Assembly: GCF_000382205.1 (NCBI RefSeq)
Contig: NZ_KB907792.1
Location: 124,001-188,000, forward strand
Reading direction: 5' to 3'
Source of the DNA: Dyadobacter beijingensis DSM 21582
GTDB lineage: Bacteria; Bacteroidota; Bacteroidia; Cytophagales; Spirosomataceae
Length of the DNA stretch: 64,000 nucleotides
The notes under the pieces are model-generated. The model did not search any database, was not told where the DNA came from, and saw only the letters and a program-made list of their open reading frames with translations. Below are positions 32,732 through 41,603 of this stretch, in pieces. A program made the translations under genes and the position numbers. Positions within the stretch are counted from its first letter, which is position 1, and every line of letters begins with the position of its first letter.

Positions 32732-34978
32732 ATGGGAAGCGAGCAGTTTTTGCGTTCGGCGCTGTTTAGGAAAGGCGTTGGTCTGTCGGCAGGCGCATTG
32801 TGCGTGGCGATGCTTTTGGGGAATGGTTTTTCAAATCAAAATTCAAAAGGTTCGGCAGGGAAGGCGACGCCCGGAGCCGCTATCCCGGGCCCGGGTTCCG
32901 ATTGGCCGAATTATGGCGGAAACAAGGCCGGTAACCGCTATTCCCCGTTGGACCAGATCAATCTGGGCAATGTCGGGGACTTGCAGGTAGCCTGGATGTA
33001 CGACGCTTCCGAAAAGCCCGACCCGGCCAATCCCGGCCGCCAGCGCAACCGGGCCATTCAGTGCCAGCCGATCGTCGTGAATGGGGTGCTTTACGGGACG
33101 ACCCCGGAGTTGAAACTTTTTGCCTTAAAGGCCGGTACCGGCGAACAATTGTGGAAATTCGAACCTTACAAGGACGATCGCCTCAATTCCAACCGGGGCG
33201 TGGTTTATTGGGAAGATGGGGATGACAAACGTATACTTTACACGGTAGGGTCCAGCCTGTACGCGGTGAATGCTGCCACCGGCGAAATTATCAAAAGCTT
33301 TGGCAAAGCGGGCCGGGTGGATATTCATGCGGGCCTGCAAACCGGCCTGGACCATGACGTGAGCAGGCTTTCGGTAAATGCGACGAGTCCGGGTATTGTG
33401 TTTAAAAATACATTCATCCTAGGCTCGGCGGTATCCGAATCGGGGGATGCCGCGCCGGGGCATATCCGGGCGTTCGACGTCGCGACGGGCAACCTGAAAT
33501 GGGTTTTTCACACCATTCCGCAGCCGGGCGAATACGGCTACGACACCTGGCCGAAGAATGCGTACAAGAAAATAGGGGCTACCAACAACTGGAGTGGCAT
33601 GAGCCTCGACGAGAAGCGCGGAATCGTGTATTTCGGTACCGGCTCGCCGGCCTCGGATTTCTACGGCGGCGACCGTGCGGGCAGTAACCTTTTTGCCAAC
33701 TGCATCCTGGCCCTCGACGCCGAAACCGGAAAGCGGAAATGGCATTACCAGACGATCCACCACGATCTTTGGGACCGCGACCACCCCAGTCCGCCCAACC
33801 TGACGACCATCACGCACAATGGTAAGCGGGTAGACGTGGTCGTACAAAGCACGAAGGACGGCCTCGTGTACGTCCTCGACCGCGACAAGGGCACCTCCAT
33901 TTTCCCGGTGGAAGAACGGAAAGTGCCGGTCAATGGCCTTCCTGGCGAACATCCATATCCCACGCAGAAGTTTCCGTTGAAGCCCGCACCGCTTTCACGG
34001 CAGGTCTTCACCGAGGCAGACATCACAGATATTTCCCCGGAAGCGCACGCTTACGTGAAGGACCGTTATCTCAGGATTAAAACAGACGACAAATTCGCTC
34101 CGCCGAGCACGACGGGTACATTGCTGTTCGGATACAGCGGTGGCGCGGAATGGGGCGGCAATGCCGTCGATCCCGACGGGGTGTTTTACCAGAATGTCAA
34201 TGAAGAGCCCTGGGAGCTGATCATGGTCGATGCGGCGCAGAAGAAGTCCGAAGCGCCGCGCACGTTGGGCAACTCGCTTTACCTCGCCAATTGCGCCGCC
34301 TGCCATGGCCAGGACCGCAAGGGCAGCGGGCCGGAACTGCCTGCATTGGTGGATATCGGCAAAAAGCTCTCGCCGGTGCAGATCAAAGGGATTCTCAAAA
34401 CCGGTAGCGGCCGGATGCCGTCGTTCGGGCATTTGTCGGACAAGGAGCACGACGCATTGATAGACTTTCTCCTTAACCGTGAAAAAGAAGGCGCGGCACC
34501 CGTTAAAGCGTCCAATGCTGCCAAACCCGCTAACAAAGACGGCTTCCCGTACATGCCCGCATACGTAAGCAAAACCTGGCAGCGCTTCACCGATCAGAAC
34601 GGTTATCCGGGCGTGAAGCCGCCCTGGGGCACATTAAATGCCATCGACCTGAACACCGGTGAATACCTCTGGCGCGTGCCGCTCGGCGAATACCCTGAAC
34701 TGACGAAAAAAGGCATTCCCATTACCGGAACCGACAGCTACGGCGGCCCGCTGGCGACGGCCGGAGGGCTGGTGTTCATTGCCGGCACCAAAGATGAGAA
34801 GATCCGCGCATTCGACAAGAAGACGGGTAAAGCCGTTTGGGAATACCAGCTGCCGGCCGGCGGTTTCGCTACGCCGATCAGCTACCAGGTGGATGGGAAA
34901 CAGTACATCGTCATCGCAGCCGGCGGAGGCCGCGGGCAGAAGATCGGCGGCAATTACATCGCATTTGCATTGAAATAA
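32732..34978 (+). CDS. PQQ-dependent dehydrogenase-type propeller with nested cytochrome c domain
   Basis: 748 residues with an N-terminal signal-like hydrophobic segment (about 15-35). The propeller opens with DWPNYGGNKAGNRYSPLDQI, as in membrane glucose/quinate dehydrogenases, and continues through WHYQTIHHDLWDRDHPSPPN, DGLVYVLDRDKGTSIFP. A cytochrome c domain with CAACHG at about residue 521-526 is inserted before the last blades, which resume with PPWGTLNAIDLNTGEYLWRV, GGPLATAGGLVFIAGTKDEK and end at the C-terminus. This implies internal electron transfer from quinone to haem. The gene sits 30 bases after the cytochrome lipoprotein and before a sugar-acid dehydratase, suggesting oxidation of an aldose to its lactone/acid in the periplasm. 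Confidence 0.88.
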   Translation: MGSEQFLRSALFRKGVGLSAGALCVAMLLGNGFSNQNSKGSAGKATPGAAIPGPGSDWPNYGGNKAGNRYSPLDQINLGNVGDLQVAWMYDASEKPDPANPGRQRNRAIQCQPIVVNGVLYGTTPELKLFALKAGTGEQLWKFEPYKDDRLNSNRGVVYWEDGDDKRILYTVGSSLYAVNAATGEIIKSFGKAGRVDIHAGLQTGLDHDVSRLSVNATSPGIVFKNTFILGSAVSESGDAAPGHIRAFDVATGNLKWVFHTIPQPGEYGYDTWPKNAYKKIGATNNWSGMSLDEKRGIVYFGTGSPASDFYGGDRAGSNLFANCILALDAETGKRKWHYQTIHHDLWDRDHPSPPNLTTITHNGKRVDVVVQSTKDGLVYVLDRDKGTSIFPVEERKVPVNGLPGEHPYPTQKFPLKPAPLSRQVFTEADITDISPEAHAYVKDRYLRIKTDDKFAPPSTTGTLLFGYSGGAEWGGNAVDPDGVFYQNVNEEPWELIMVDAAQKKSEAPRTLGNSLYLANCAACHGQDRKGSGPELPALVDIGKKLSPVQIKGILKTGSGRMPSFGHLSDKEHDALIDFLLNREKEGAAPVKASNAAKPANKDGFPYMPAYVSKTWQRFTDQNGYPGVKPPWGTLNAIDLNTGEYLWRVPLGEYPELTKKGIPITGTDSYGGPLATAGGLVFIAGTKDEKIRAFDKKTGKAVWEYQLPAGGFATPISYQVDGKQYIVIAAGGGRGQKIGGNYIAFALK

Positions 34979-34992
34979 CTAAACCTGTACAT

Positions 34993-36357
34993 ATGTTCAA
35001 AAAAGAAAACTCCACCGAAACCAGCCGGCGTAACGTCATGAAAATGCTCGCGGCCGGTTCCACAGCCGGGCTGCTGTCGCTTTTCGAGAGCCCCAAAGCC
35101 CGTGCCGAGCGTTATGAGACGCCGCAATATGCCAAAGGGGCTGCCCCGGTGACGATCAAGAAAGTAAGGGCCATTACCACCGCGCCGGGCGGTGCGAACC
35201 TGGTGATCGTGAAAGTGGAAACCTCGGAGCCGGGGCTTTACGGGCTGGGCTGCGCCACGTTCACCCAACGCGCGAAAGTCGTAATCCCCGCAATCGATAT
35301 TTACCTGGACGAATTCTGCGTCGGCAAAGACGTTGATAACATCGAGGATATGTGGCAGTCGGCTTATGTGAGCTCTTACTGGCGCAACGATGCCGTATTG
35401 AACAATGCACTGTCGGGCCTGGACCAGGCGCTGTGGGATATCAAGGGAAAACGGGCCAATGTGCCTGTACACCAGCTGCTCGGCGGGAAAGCGCGCATTG
35501 CCGTGGATACCTACACGCACGCGAGCGGTCCTACGCCCGAGGCGATTGCCGACAAGGTGCAGCAATATATGTCCGAAGGTTTCCGCCACATCCGCATTCA
35601 GCAGGGCGGTTACGGCGGGGTAGGGGCGATGGACGAGATCAAACCGGATTTCAAAGCGGCCGGTTTCGGCAGGGCTACCGACGACTTCTCCGACCAGCGC
35701 ACGTACCTGAAACGCGTGCCCAAAATGTTTGAAATGGTCCGGAAAAGATGCGGTGAAGACATTGAACTCCTGCACGATATGCATGAGCTCGTGGAGCCGA
35801 TGGACGCGATCAACATGATCAAAGGGCTGGAAGAATACCGTCCTTATTTTATCGAAGATCCTTTCTCGCCCGAGAATATGGGGTGGTTCAAACAACTGCG
35901 CCAGAGCACTACGGTCCCGATCGCGATGGGCGAGCTTTTCAACAATATCAACGAATTCCGCGACCCGATGGCGAACCAGCTGTTCGACTACATCCGCTGC
36001 CACATTTCACAGATAGGAGGCATTACACCGGCCATGAAAGTGGCGCGCCTGGGCGAGTGGTTCAACGTCAAAACGGCCTGGCACGGACCGGGTGACACGT
36101 CGCCGGTAGGGCATTCGGCCAATAACAATATCGATATAGCCGTCTGGAATTTCGGTATCCAGGAATCGCAGCGTTTCAGCGATAAAGTGCAGGAGGTTTT
36201 CCCCGGCTGTCCGACGATCAAGAACGGTTATTATTATGTAAATGAAACACCAGGCCTGGGCATCGACATCAACGAGAAAGAAGCTGCGAAATACCCGATC
36301 GGAACGAAGTCGCGGTGGACGGTACGAAAGAGCGACGGTACCCTCTTAAAGCCCTGA
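34993..36357 (+). CDS. Enolase-superfamily acid-sugar dehydratase (mandelate racemase/RspA-like) with Tat-like leader
   Basis: 454 residues from the ATG at 34993. The first 40 residues include TSRRNVMKMLAAGSTAGLLS, a twin-arginine-like leader, so the enzyme may act in the periplasm. The N-terminal capping domain has GLYGLGCATFTQR. The barrel shows ALWDIKGKRANVPVHQLLGG, metal-ligand segments LLHDMHELVEP, FIEDPFSPEN and AMGELFNNINEF, and the late WHGPGDTSPVGHSANN typical of ManD/RspA-like sugar-acid dehydratases. In the operon it follows a fucosidase and quinoprotein dehydrogenase by 14 bases; dehydration of a fuconate-like acid to the 2-keto-3-deoxy acid is inferred. Confidence 0.88.
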   Translation: MFKKENSTETSRRNVMKMLAAGSTAGLLSLFESPKARAERYETPQYAKGAAPVTIKKVRAITTAPGGANLVIVKVETSEPGLYGLGCATFTQRAKVVIPAIDIYLDEFCVGKDVDNIEDMWQSAYVSSYWRNDAVLNNALSGLDQALWDIKGKRANVPVHQLLGGKARIAVDTYTHASGPTPEAIADKVQQYMSEGFRHIRIQQGGYGGVGAMDEIKPDFKAAGFGRATDDFSDQRTYLKRVPKMFEMVRKRCGEDIELLHDMHELVEPMDAINMIKGLEEYRPYFIEDPFSPENMGWFKQLRQSTTVPIAMGELFNNINEFRDPMANQLFDYIRCHISQIGGITPAMKVARLGEWFNVKTAWHGPGDTSPVGHSANNNIDIAVWNFGIQESQRFSDKVQEVFPGCPTIKNGYYYVNETPGLGIDINEKEAAKYPIGTKSRWTVRKSDGTLLKP

Positions 36358-36427
36358 TAATCAGGTTTTAACGGTTAATGCCCAATTTTTTATAGGAATT
36401 GTTTAAAAAAACGGCTGGAAACGGGGC

Positions 36428-36475
36428 TTGTTAATGCTTTGTTAAGGTTTTTTTAAGGGTGGGATTTTAGGTTTG
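36428..36475. promoter_or_regulatory. Triple 11-bp direct repeat and -7 box upstream of the ECF sigma gene
   Basis: TTGTTAA (36428-36434), TTGTTAA (36439-36445) and TTTTTAA (36450-36456) repeat with an exact 11-bp period. TAGGTTTG (36468-36475) is an exact Bacteroidota -7 box. The repeats lie at about -25 to -50 from the probable start site, an arrangement used by OmpR/PhoB-type activators. Confidence 0.5.
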
Positions 36476-36511
36476 CCGGACTTATCGATCCATTTTCCGG
36501 CACCATTTCCT

Positions 36512-37075
36512 ATGAATGATTCAGACTTGTGGAGAAGTTTCCGAAGCGGGGATGAAACGGCCTTTTCAATGCTTTACAAAACCCATATCGAGGTACTTTA
36601 CCGGTACGGCCATAAACTCACGGGCGACACCCAACTGGTGGAAGACTCGATCCAGGACATGTTTATCGAACTGTGGAACAGCCGCCAGAGGCTGTCGGAC
36701 ACCGATAGCATTAAATACTACCTTTTCAGGGTGCTGCGACGCAAGATCACGCAGCACCCGCTAAACCGAAACGCAGCCGGTGCCGGGGCGGAGCTTTCCG
36801 CTTTCGAGCACCGGTTTTTCTCCCATTCTACCGAAAGTGAACTCATCGACACCGAAAACGAACTCGGCCGCACCCATGCGCTGGGCCATGCCTTAACGCA
36901 GCTCCCGCCGCGCCAGCAGGAAGTCGTGAACCTGCGCTACTACCACGAATTCAACCACCAGCAGATCGCCGAGATCATGAATATCTCCCTGCAATCGGTG
37001 CATAATACGCTGCAAAAGTCGATGAAAGGGTTGCGGGAACTGCTTTTTCAAAAAAAATCCCAATTGCTGGGGTAA
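36512..37075 (+). CDS. RNA polymerase sigma factor, ECF family (Bacteroidetes expansion type)
   Basis: 187 residues from the ATG at 36512. Region 2 is visible in DETAFSMLYKTHIEVLYRYG, KLTGDTQLVEDSIQDMFIEL and WNSRQRLSDTDSIKYYLFRV, and region 4 in LTQLPPRQQEVVNLRYYHEF, NHQQIAEIMNISLQSVHNTL. Such factors in Bacteroidota are released by a FecR anti-sigma when an STN-bearing TonB receptor binds its glycan. Exactly this set follows: FecR 52 bases downstream and then a SusC with an STN domain. A promoter with tandem repeats lies upstream. Confidence 0.95.
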   Translation: MNDSDLWRSFRSGDETAFSMLYKTHIEVLYRYGHKLTGDTQLVEDSIQDMFIELWNSRQRLSDTDSIKYYLFRVLRRKITQHPLNRNAAGAGAELSAFEHRFFSHSTESELIDTENELGRTHALGHALTQLPPRQQEVVNLRYYHEFNHQQIAEIMNISLQSVHNTLQKSMKGLRELLFQKKSQLLG

Positions 37076-37127
37076 TCCGTCCGGGTTTTCACCATTTGTT
37101 TTTGGAGGATGAAAACCAGATTTTTCC

Positions 37128-38138
37128 ATGAATTATTTGTCATTTGAGCCGGAGGATTTTGCGACCGATGCATTTTTTTGCAGCTGGGTGCTTCATCCGA
37201 CATCCGAAACGGAGCAGTTCTGGCTCGACTGGCTGCGCGATCATCCATCCAAGGCACGCGACATCGAGCTGGCCCGGCAAATGGTGCTGCTGGCTTCGTC
37301 TGACGAAAGCGAGGTGCCTGGTTCGGAGACGATCGACCGGATCTGGCAGGGGATCGAAGACGGAAAAAACCGGAAGACCATCATCTTTACCAACCGCATG
37401 CTGTGGGTGAAAGCCGCGGCCGCCGTGGTATTGCTGCTGCTCGCATTCGGCGGGTATTTCTACCGGCAGGGCCAGAACCGCACCTACCGGACAGCTTTCG
37501 GGGAATCGCGGCGGGTATTGCTGCCGGACGGGTCGCTGGTGACGCTCAATGCGAATTCGAAACTGCGCGTGGCCGACCGCTGGGGCAGGCGGACCGAACG
37601 CGAGGTATGGCTTGAAGGTGAGGCTTTTTTTAGTGTAAGCAAATTGAAAAAGGCAGGCCGCTCGGTGAAATTTACCGTTCACACGCATGACCTGAATGTG
37701 GAAGTACGCGGCACGGAATTCAATGTCAACACCCGCCAGGACCAGACGCGCGTCGTACTCAGCGAAGGCCTCGTGCATTTGCGGCTCAACGACCTTCCGG
37801 AAAAGGAAATCCGGATGAAGCCAGGCGATCTCGTCGATTTTTCCAGAAACAGGAAAGAATTGCGCATCCGTCACCTGCCCGACGCCAGCCCGGTGTATTC
37901 GTGGAAGAACAACCGGTGGACGCTCAACGACGCCTCGCTGGCGGAAATCGCCGTGCTGATCCAGGAAACGTATGGGGTAACCGTTATCATCGAGGCCGAC
38001 TCATTAAGACAACAAACCGTAAACGGCATCGTGCCGACAGACAACATGGGTGACCTGTTGAGTGCATTGGAAAGCATTCTGCCCGTCACCATTACACACC
38101 AGGAGCGCCGGGTGACGATCCGGGGCCGCCCTGACTAG
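37128..38138 (+). CDS. FecR-family anti-sigma factor
   Basis: 336 residues. The cytoplasmic N-terminus (about 1-88) would bind the ECF sigma; one transmembrane helix follows (about 90-110, WVKAAAAVVLLLLAFGGYFY). The periplasmic FecR domain has YRTAFGESRRVLLPDGSLVT, LNANSKLRV, EVWLEGEAFFSV, FTVHTHDLNVEVRGTEFNVN and VVLSEGLVHLRL. The C-terminal DUF4974-like part (NRWTLNDASLAEIAVLIQET, YGVTVIIEADSL) interacts with the STN domain of the cognate receptor. Located between sigma and SusC genes. Confidence 0.94.
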   Translation: MNYLSFEPEDFATDAFFCSWVLHPTSETEQFWLDWLRDHPSKARDIELARQMVLLASSDESEVPGSETIDRIWQGIEDGKNRKTIIFTNRMLWVKAAAAVVLLLLAFGGYFYRQGQNRTYRTAFGESRRVLLPDGSLVTLNANSKLRVADRWGRRTEREVWLEGEAFFSVSKLKKAGRSVKFTVHTHDLNVEVRGTEFNVNTRQDQTRVVLSEGLVHLRLNDLPEKEIRMKPGDLVDFSRNRKELRIRHLPDASPVYSWKNNRWTLNDASLAEIAVLIQETYGVTVIIEADSLRQQTVNGIVPTDNMGDLLSALESILPVTITHQERRVTIRGRPD

Positions 38139-38168
38139 CAACTGAAATTTTATCGAAACCTTCAATCA

Positions 38169-41100
38169 ATGCGCATGAAAAAGATCAACTTACTCATGAT
38201 GGGATTGCTATGCGCCGGCGGTTCAGTGGCCCAGGCGCAAACGTTCGCCAGAGGGCAGGCACCTCAGCCCCAGCGCAGCGAGCAGCCATCCTACCGAAGC
38301 CTGGACCAGGTGTTGCATGACCTCGAAAAGCGCCATTCCGTTTATTTTATGTACCACAATGATAAAATCAAATCGTTGCAGGTGCAGTACCAGGGGCGCA
38401 ATGGCGAGGGCATCGAGGAAACGCTCGACCGCCTCCTGAAATCCAATGGTTTGGAATACAAAAAACACGGGAAAATCTACGCTATCTTCCCGAAAGACGC
38501 CGATGCGGGGTCGGTGCGGGAGCTGAAACAGAGCTTGCGGCAAACGCAACTGCCGCCCCCCGGTGCGGAATCATCCCTGGAAGTACTGCCCGGCGCGACG
38601 ACCATCAGCCCTGGTAACGCCCCGAAAGTGATCAACATCCGGGGAAAAGTGACGGACGAAAAAAATGATCCGCTGCCCGGCGTCAGCATTGTGCTCAAAG
38701 GCACGCAGCGCGGCACCACCACCAACACCGATGGCGTGTATGACCTGGAAATACCCGACGAATCGGCTTCCGGTGCGGTATTGGTGTATAGTTTTGTGGG
38801 TTACGAGAGCCAGGAAGTGATCGCAGGCGGGCGCACGAGCATCGACGTGGGCATGCGTGTGAGCGAGCGCGGGCTCGAAGAAGTGGTGGTGGTAGGCTAC
38901 GGCGAGCAGCGCAAGAGTGATGTAACGGGCGCTTCCAGCAGCGTATCGGCGAAGGAAATTGCGAAACGGCCCCTTGTGCGGGTTGAGCAGGCCTTGCAGG
39001 GCACCACTTCCGGCGTTACCGTGTCGAGTTCGAGCGGGCAGCCGGGGCGCGGACTGAACGTCCGTATCCGCGGCGCCAACTCCATTACCGGTTCCAACGA
39101 GCCATTGTATGTGATCGACGGCTTTGTAGGGGGTAATATCGAGTCCATTAACCCGAACGATATCGAGTCGCTGGAAATTCTGAAAGACGCTTCGTCGGCG
39201 GCAATCTACGGTTCGCGCGGCTCCAACGGGGTCGTTTTGATCACGACCAAAACCGGTAAGGAAGGGAAGGCGCGGGTCAATTTCAGTACCTGGTTCAGCA
39301 AGTCCAGCATCCCCAGAAAGCTCGATCTGATGAATGCCTATGATTTTGCCAGGACTGTAAATGCGCAGTTTGCTTCTACCGGCAATGCGCCTGCGTTCTC
39401 GGACCAGCGTTTGGCCGAACTGAAAGCCAATGGCGGCACCGACTGGCAGGACGAGCTGCACCAGGAGCCGTGGATTCAGAACTACCAGCTGGATGTGTCG
39501 GGCGGGTCGTCCAATGTACGCTATCTGTTTTCTGCCAACTACCTCGACCAGCCGGGCCTGATTTTGAACCAATATTACAAACGGACGACGCTGCGGGCGA
39601 ACATCGACGCGAAGCTGAACGACAAAATCGACCTGAAATTCAATGTGGCCGCGATGCTGCCCAACAGCCGCAACAACGGCTACTCCGGCGACCTGACCGA
39701 CCCGTTCACCCAGGCCACGGAATGGGACCCGACTTCGCCCGTGCGCGACCCCGCCACCGGACAGTTTATCTACACGGCGCCTTACGGTTCTATCCAGTAT
39801 AACCCCATTTCAAGGGCGACGAACCAGCAGTTTGACAACCGCCAGGCTAATGTGACGGGCACGGCGATTTTGACCTACCGCATCCTGAAAGGGCTTTCAT
39901 TTACTACCATTAATACCTATGAAATCCGCTCGGGTTTCACGCAGAACCTGTTCGGGCCGGGTACGAGCAACGGGGTGCTGTATGCGGAAGGGAATGCGTC
40001 CCGGGGCGGATTTTTCCAGAACAGCAATTTTTTGACCTACAAAACCAACTTCGGCGAACACGCGGTCACGCTCACGGCGCTTTACGAACAGCAGAACGGG
40101 AACGGGACATCCATCAATGCACGGGCCAACAACCTGTCGTCGTACGCATTGGGCTACTACAACCTGAGCCTCGGCGCTACCCAGCAAACGAGCTCGGGCT
40201 ACTCGCAGGATGCATTGCAGTCGTACATGGGTCGGGTCAACTATGCTTACAAGGACAAATACCTGGTCACGGCCAGCGTTCGTACCGATGGATCTTCCCA
40301 CCTGACCCAGAAATACAGTACGTTTCCATCGCTCGCATTGGGCTGGAATGTGGCTAACGAGGACTTTATGAAGGGTTCCAGGGTGTTTTCGGACCTGAAA
40401 CTGCGTGCCAGTTACGGGCAAACGGGCAACCAGGCGGTAGGCGCTTATGCGACGATCGCGCAGATCACTACGGGCGGTCCGCAGCCTGCCTATTACTATG
40501 ACGGGACCACGCAAAGCGTAGCCACGCCGCTCGGTTCGCCAGTGTCGAAAAACCTGAAATGGGAACGCACGGAGCAGTTCGACGTTGGTTTGGATGCGTC
40601 GTTTCTCCGCGGCAGGTTGACATTCACCGCCGATGCCTACAAAAAGAACATTTCGGACCTGCTGTACAATTATCAGGCGCCATTTTACATGGGCGGGGGC
40701 GATTATCTGCGCAACATCGGAAGCGTGGAAAACCGCGGTATCGAGTTTTCGGTAGGAGGGACGCCGGTGAGCGCGGGCAAGCTGCGCTGGACGACCAATT
40801 TCAATATTTCGTTTAACCGAAACAAGGTAACCGACCTCGGCGGGCTCGACAATGTGATCGTGAACGGGATCGGGTCGGCGGGTAACAGCGCTTCTATCCT
40901 GCGGGTAGGGCGGCCGTTGGGCGAGTTTTACGGTTACCAGTTTCTCGGTACCTGGAAAACCAGCGAGGCCGAAGAGGCTACCAAATACGGTATGAAACCC
41001 GGCGATGCCAAATACACCGACCTGGACGGCGACCATGCCTATACTGCCAACGACCGTATGCCGATCGGCAATGGTACGCCCAAGTACTCTTTTGGGTTTA

Positions 41101-41573
41101 TCAATGACCTGAGCTATGGTGATTTTACGTTGAGTTTCATGTTTCAGGGCACGCACGGCAACCAGATTTATTCGCAGACGCTGGCTTACCTCTGGGGTGG
41201 CCTCGGCGACCAGCGCAATGCGACTACGCAGGACGCGCTCAACATCTGGACACCGCAAAATGAGACCGATAACCCGGCTTTCAGCAATACCAGCAAGAAC
41301 TTCAACAACAGCAGCCGCTATGTGTACAATGCGAGCTATATCAAGCTGAAAAACGTGTCGCTGGCCTACAAGCTGCCTGCCGTGGTTTTGAATAAAATCA
41401 AAATCCGTAACCTGGAAGTGTACGTGAGCAGCCAGAACCTGTTCATGATCACGAAATACCCCGGCTACGATCCCGAGGTTTCCAATGGGTTCAATGCCAT
41501 TACGCAAGGATTGGAAATGGGTGTGATCCCGAATGCCCGGACTTACACCGCCGGTTTGCGGCTGGGATTGTAA
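38169..41573 (+). CDS. SusC/RagA TonB-linked outer-membrane protein with STN signalling domain
   Basis: 1134 residues. After a signal peptide comes an STN (secretin/TonB N-terminal) domain at about residues 45-110 (LDQVLHDLEKRHSVYFMYHN, IEETLDRLLKSNGLEYKKHG), a carboxypeptidase-like domain at about 155-235 (INIRGKVTDEKNDPLPGVSI), and the SusC plug (VVVVGYGEQRKSDVTGA, LNVRIRGANSITGSNEPLYV, ILKDASSAAIYGSRGSNGVV). The barrel ends ARTYTAGLRLGL. The STN domain is what transduces substrate binding to FecR and the ECF sigma encoded just upstream. It pairs with the SusD-like protein next door for import of an oligosaccharide or other polymer fragment. Confidence 0.95.
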   Translation: MRMKKINLLMMGLLCAGGSVAQAQTFARGQAPQPQRSEQPSYRSLDQVLHDLEKRHSVYFMYHNDKIKSLQVQYQGRNGEGIEETLDRLLKSNGLEYKKHGKIYAIFPKDADAGSVRELKQSLRQTQLPPPGAESSLEVLPGATTISPGNAPKVINIRGKVTDEKNDPLPGVSIVLKGTQRGTTTNTDGVYDLEIPDESASGAVLVYSFVGYESQEVIAGGRTSIDVGMRVSERGLEEVVVVGYGEQRKSDVTGASSSVSAKEIAKRPLVRVEQALQGTTSGVTVSSSSGQPGRGLNVRIRGANSITGSNEPLYVIDGFVGGNIESINPNDIESLEILKDASSAAIYGSRGSNGVVLITTKTGKEGKARVNFSTWFSKSSIPRKLDLMNAYDFARTVNAQFASTGNAPAFSDQRLAELKANGGTDWQDELHQEPWIQNYQLDVSGGSSNVRYLFSANYLDQPGLILNQYYKRTTLRANIDAKLNDKIDLKFNVAAMLPNSRNNGYSGDLTDPFTQATEWDPTSPVRDPATGQFIYTAPYGSIQYNPISRATNQQFDNRQANVTGTAILTYRILKGLSFTTINTYEIRSGFTQNLFGPGTSNGVLYAEGNASRGGFFQNSNFLTYKTNFGEHAVTLTALYEQQNGNGTSINARANNLSSYALGYYNLSLGATQQTSSGYSQDALQSYMGRVNYAYKDKYLVTASVRTDGSSHLTQKYSTFPSLALGWNVANEDFMKGSRVFSDLKLRASYGQTGNQAVGAYATIAQITTGGPQPAYYYDGTTQSVATPLGSPVSKNLKWERTEQFDVGLDASFLRGRLTFTADAYKKNISDLLYNYQAPFYMGGGDYLRNIGSVENRGIEFSVGGTPVSAGKLRWTTNFNISFNRNKVTDLGGLDNVIVNGIGSAGNSASILRVGRPLGEFYGYQFLGTWKTSEAEEATKYGMKPGDAKYTDLDGDHAYTANDRMPIGNGTPKYSFGFINDLSYGDFTLSFMFQGTHGNQIYSQTLAYLWGGLGDQRNATTQDALNIWTPQNETDNPAFSNTSKNFNNSSRYVYNASYIKLKNVSLAYKLPAVVLNKIKIRNLEVYVSSQNLFMITKYPGYDPEVSNGFNAITQGLEMGVIPNARTYTAGLRLGL

Positions 41574-41603
41574 CGGTTTCATGACATTTTTTAAAAGAGC
41601 ATT

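Noticed and set aside
39897..41582. Long open frame (561 codons) antisense to the first SusC gene
   Set aside because: It mirrors the sense frame of a clear SusC barrel, has no signal, domain or start context, and its length follows from high GC and the sense codon pattern.
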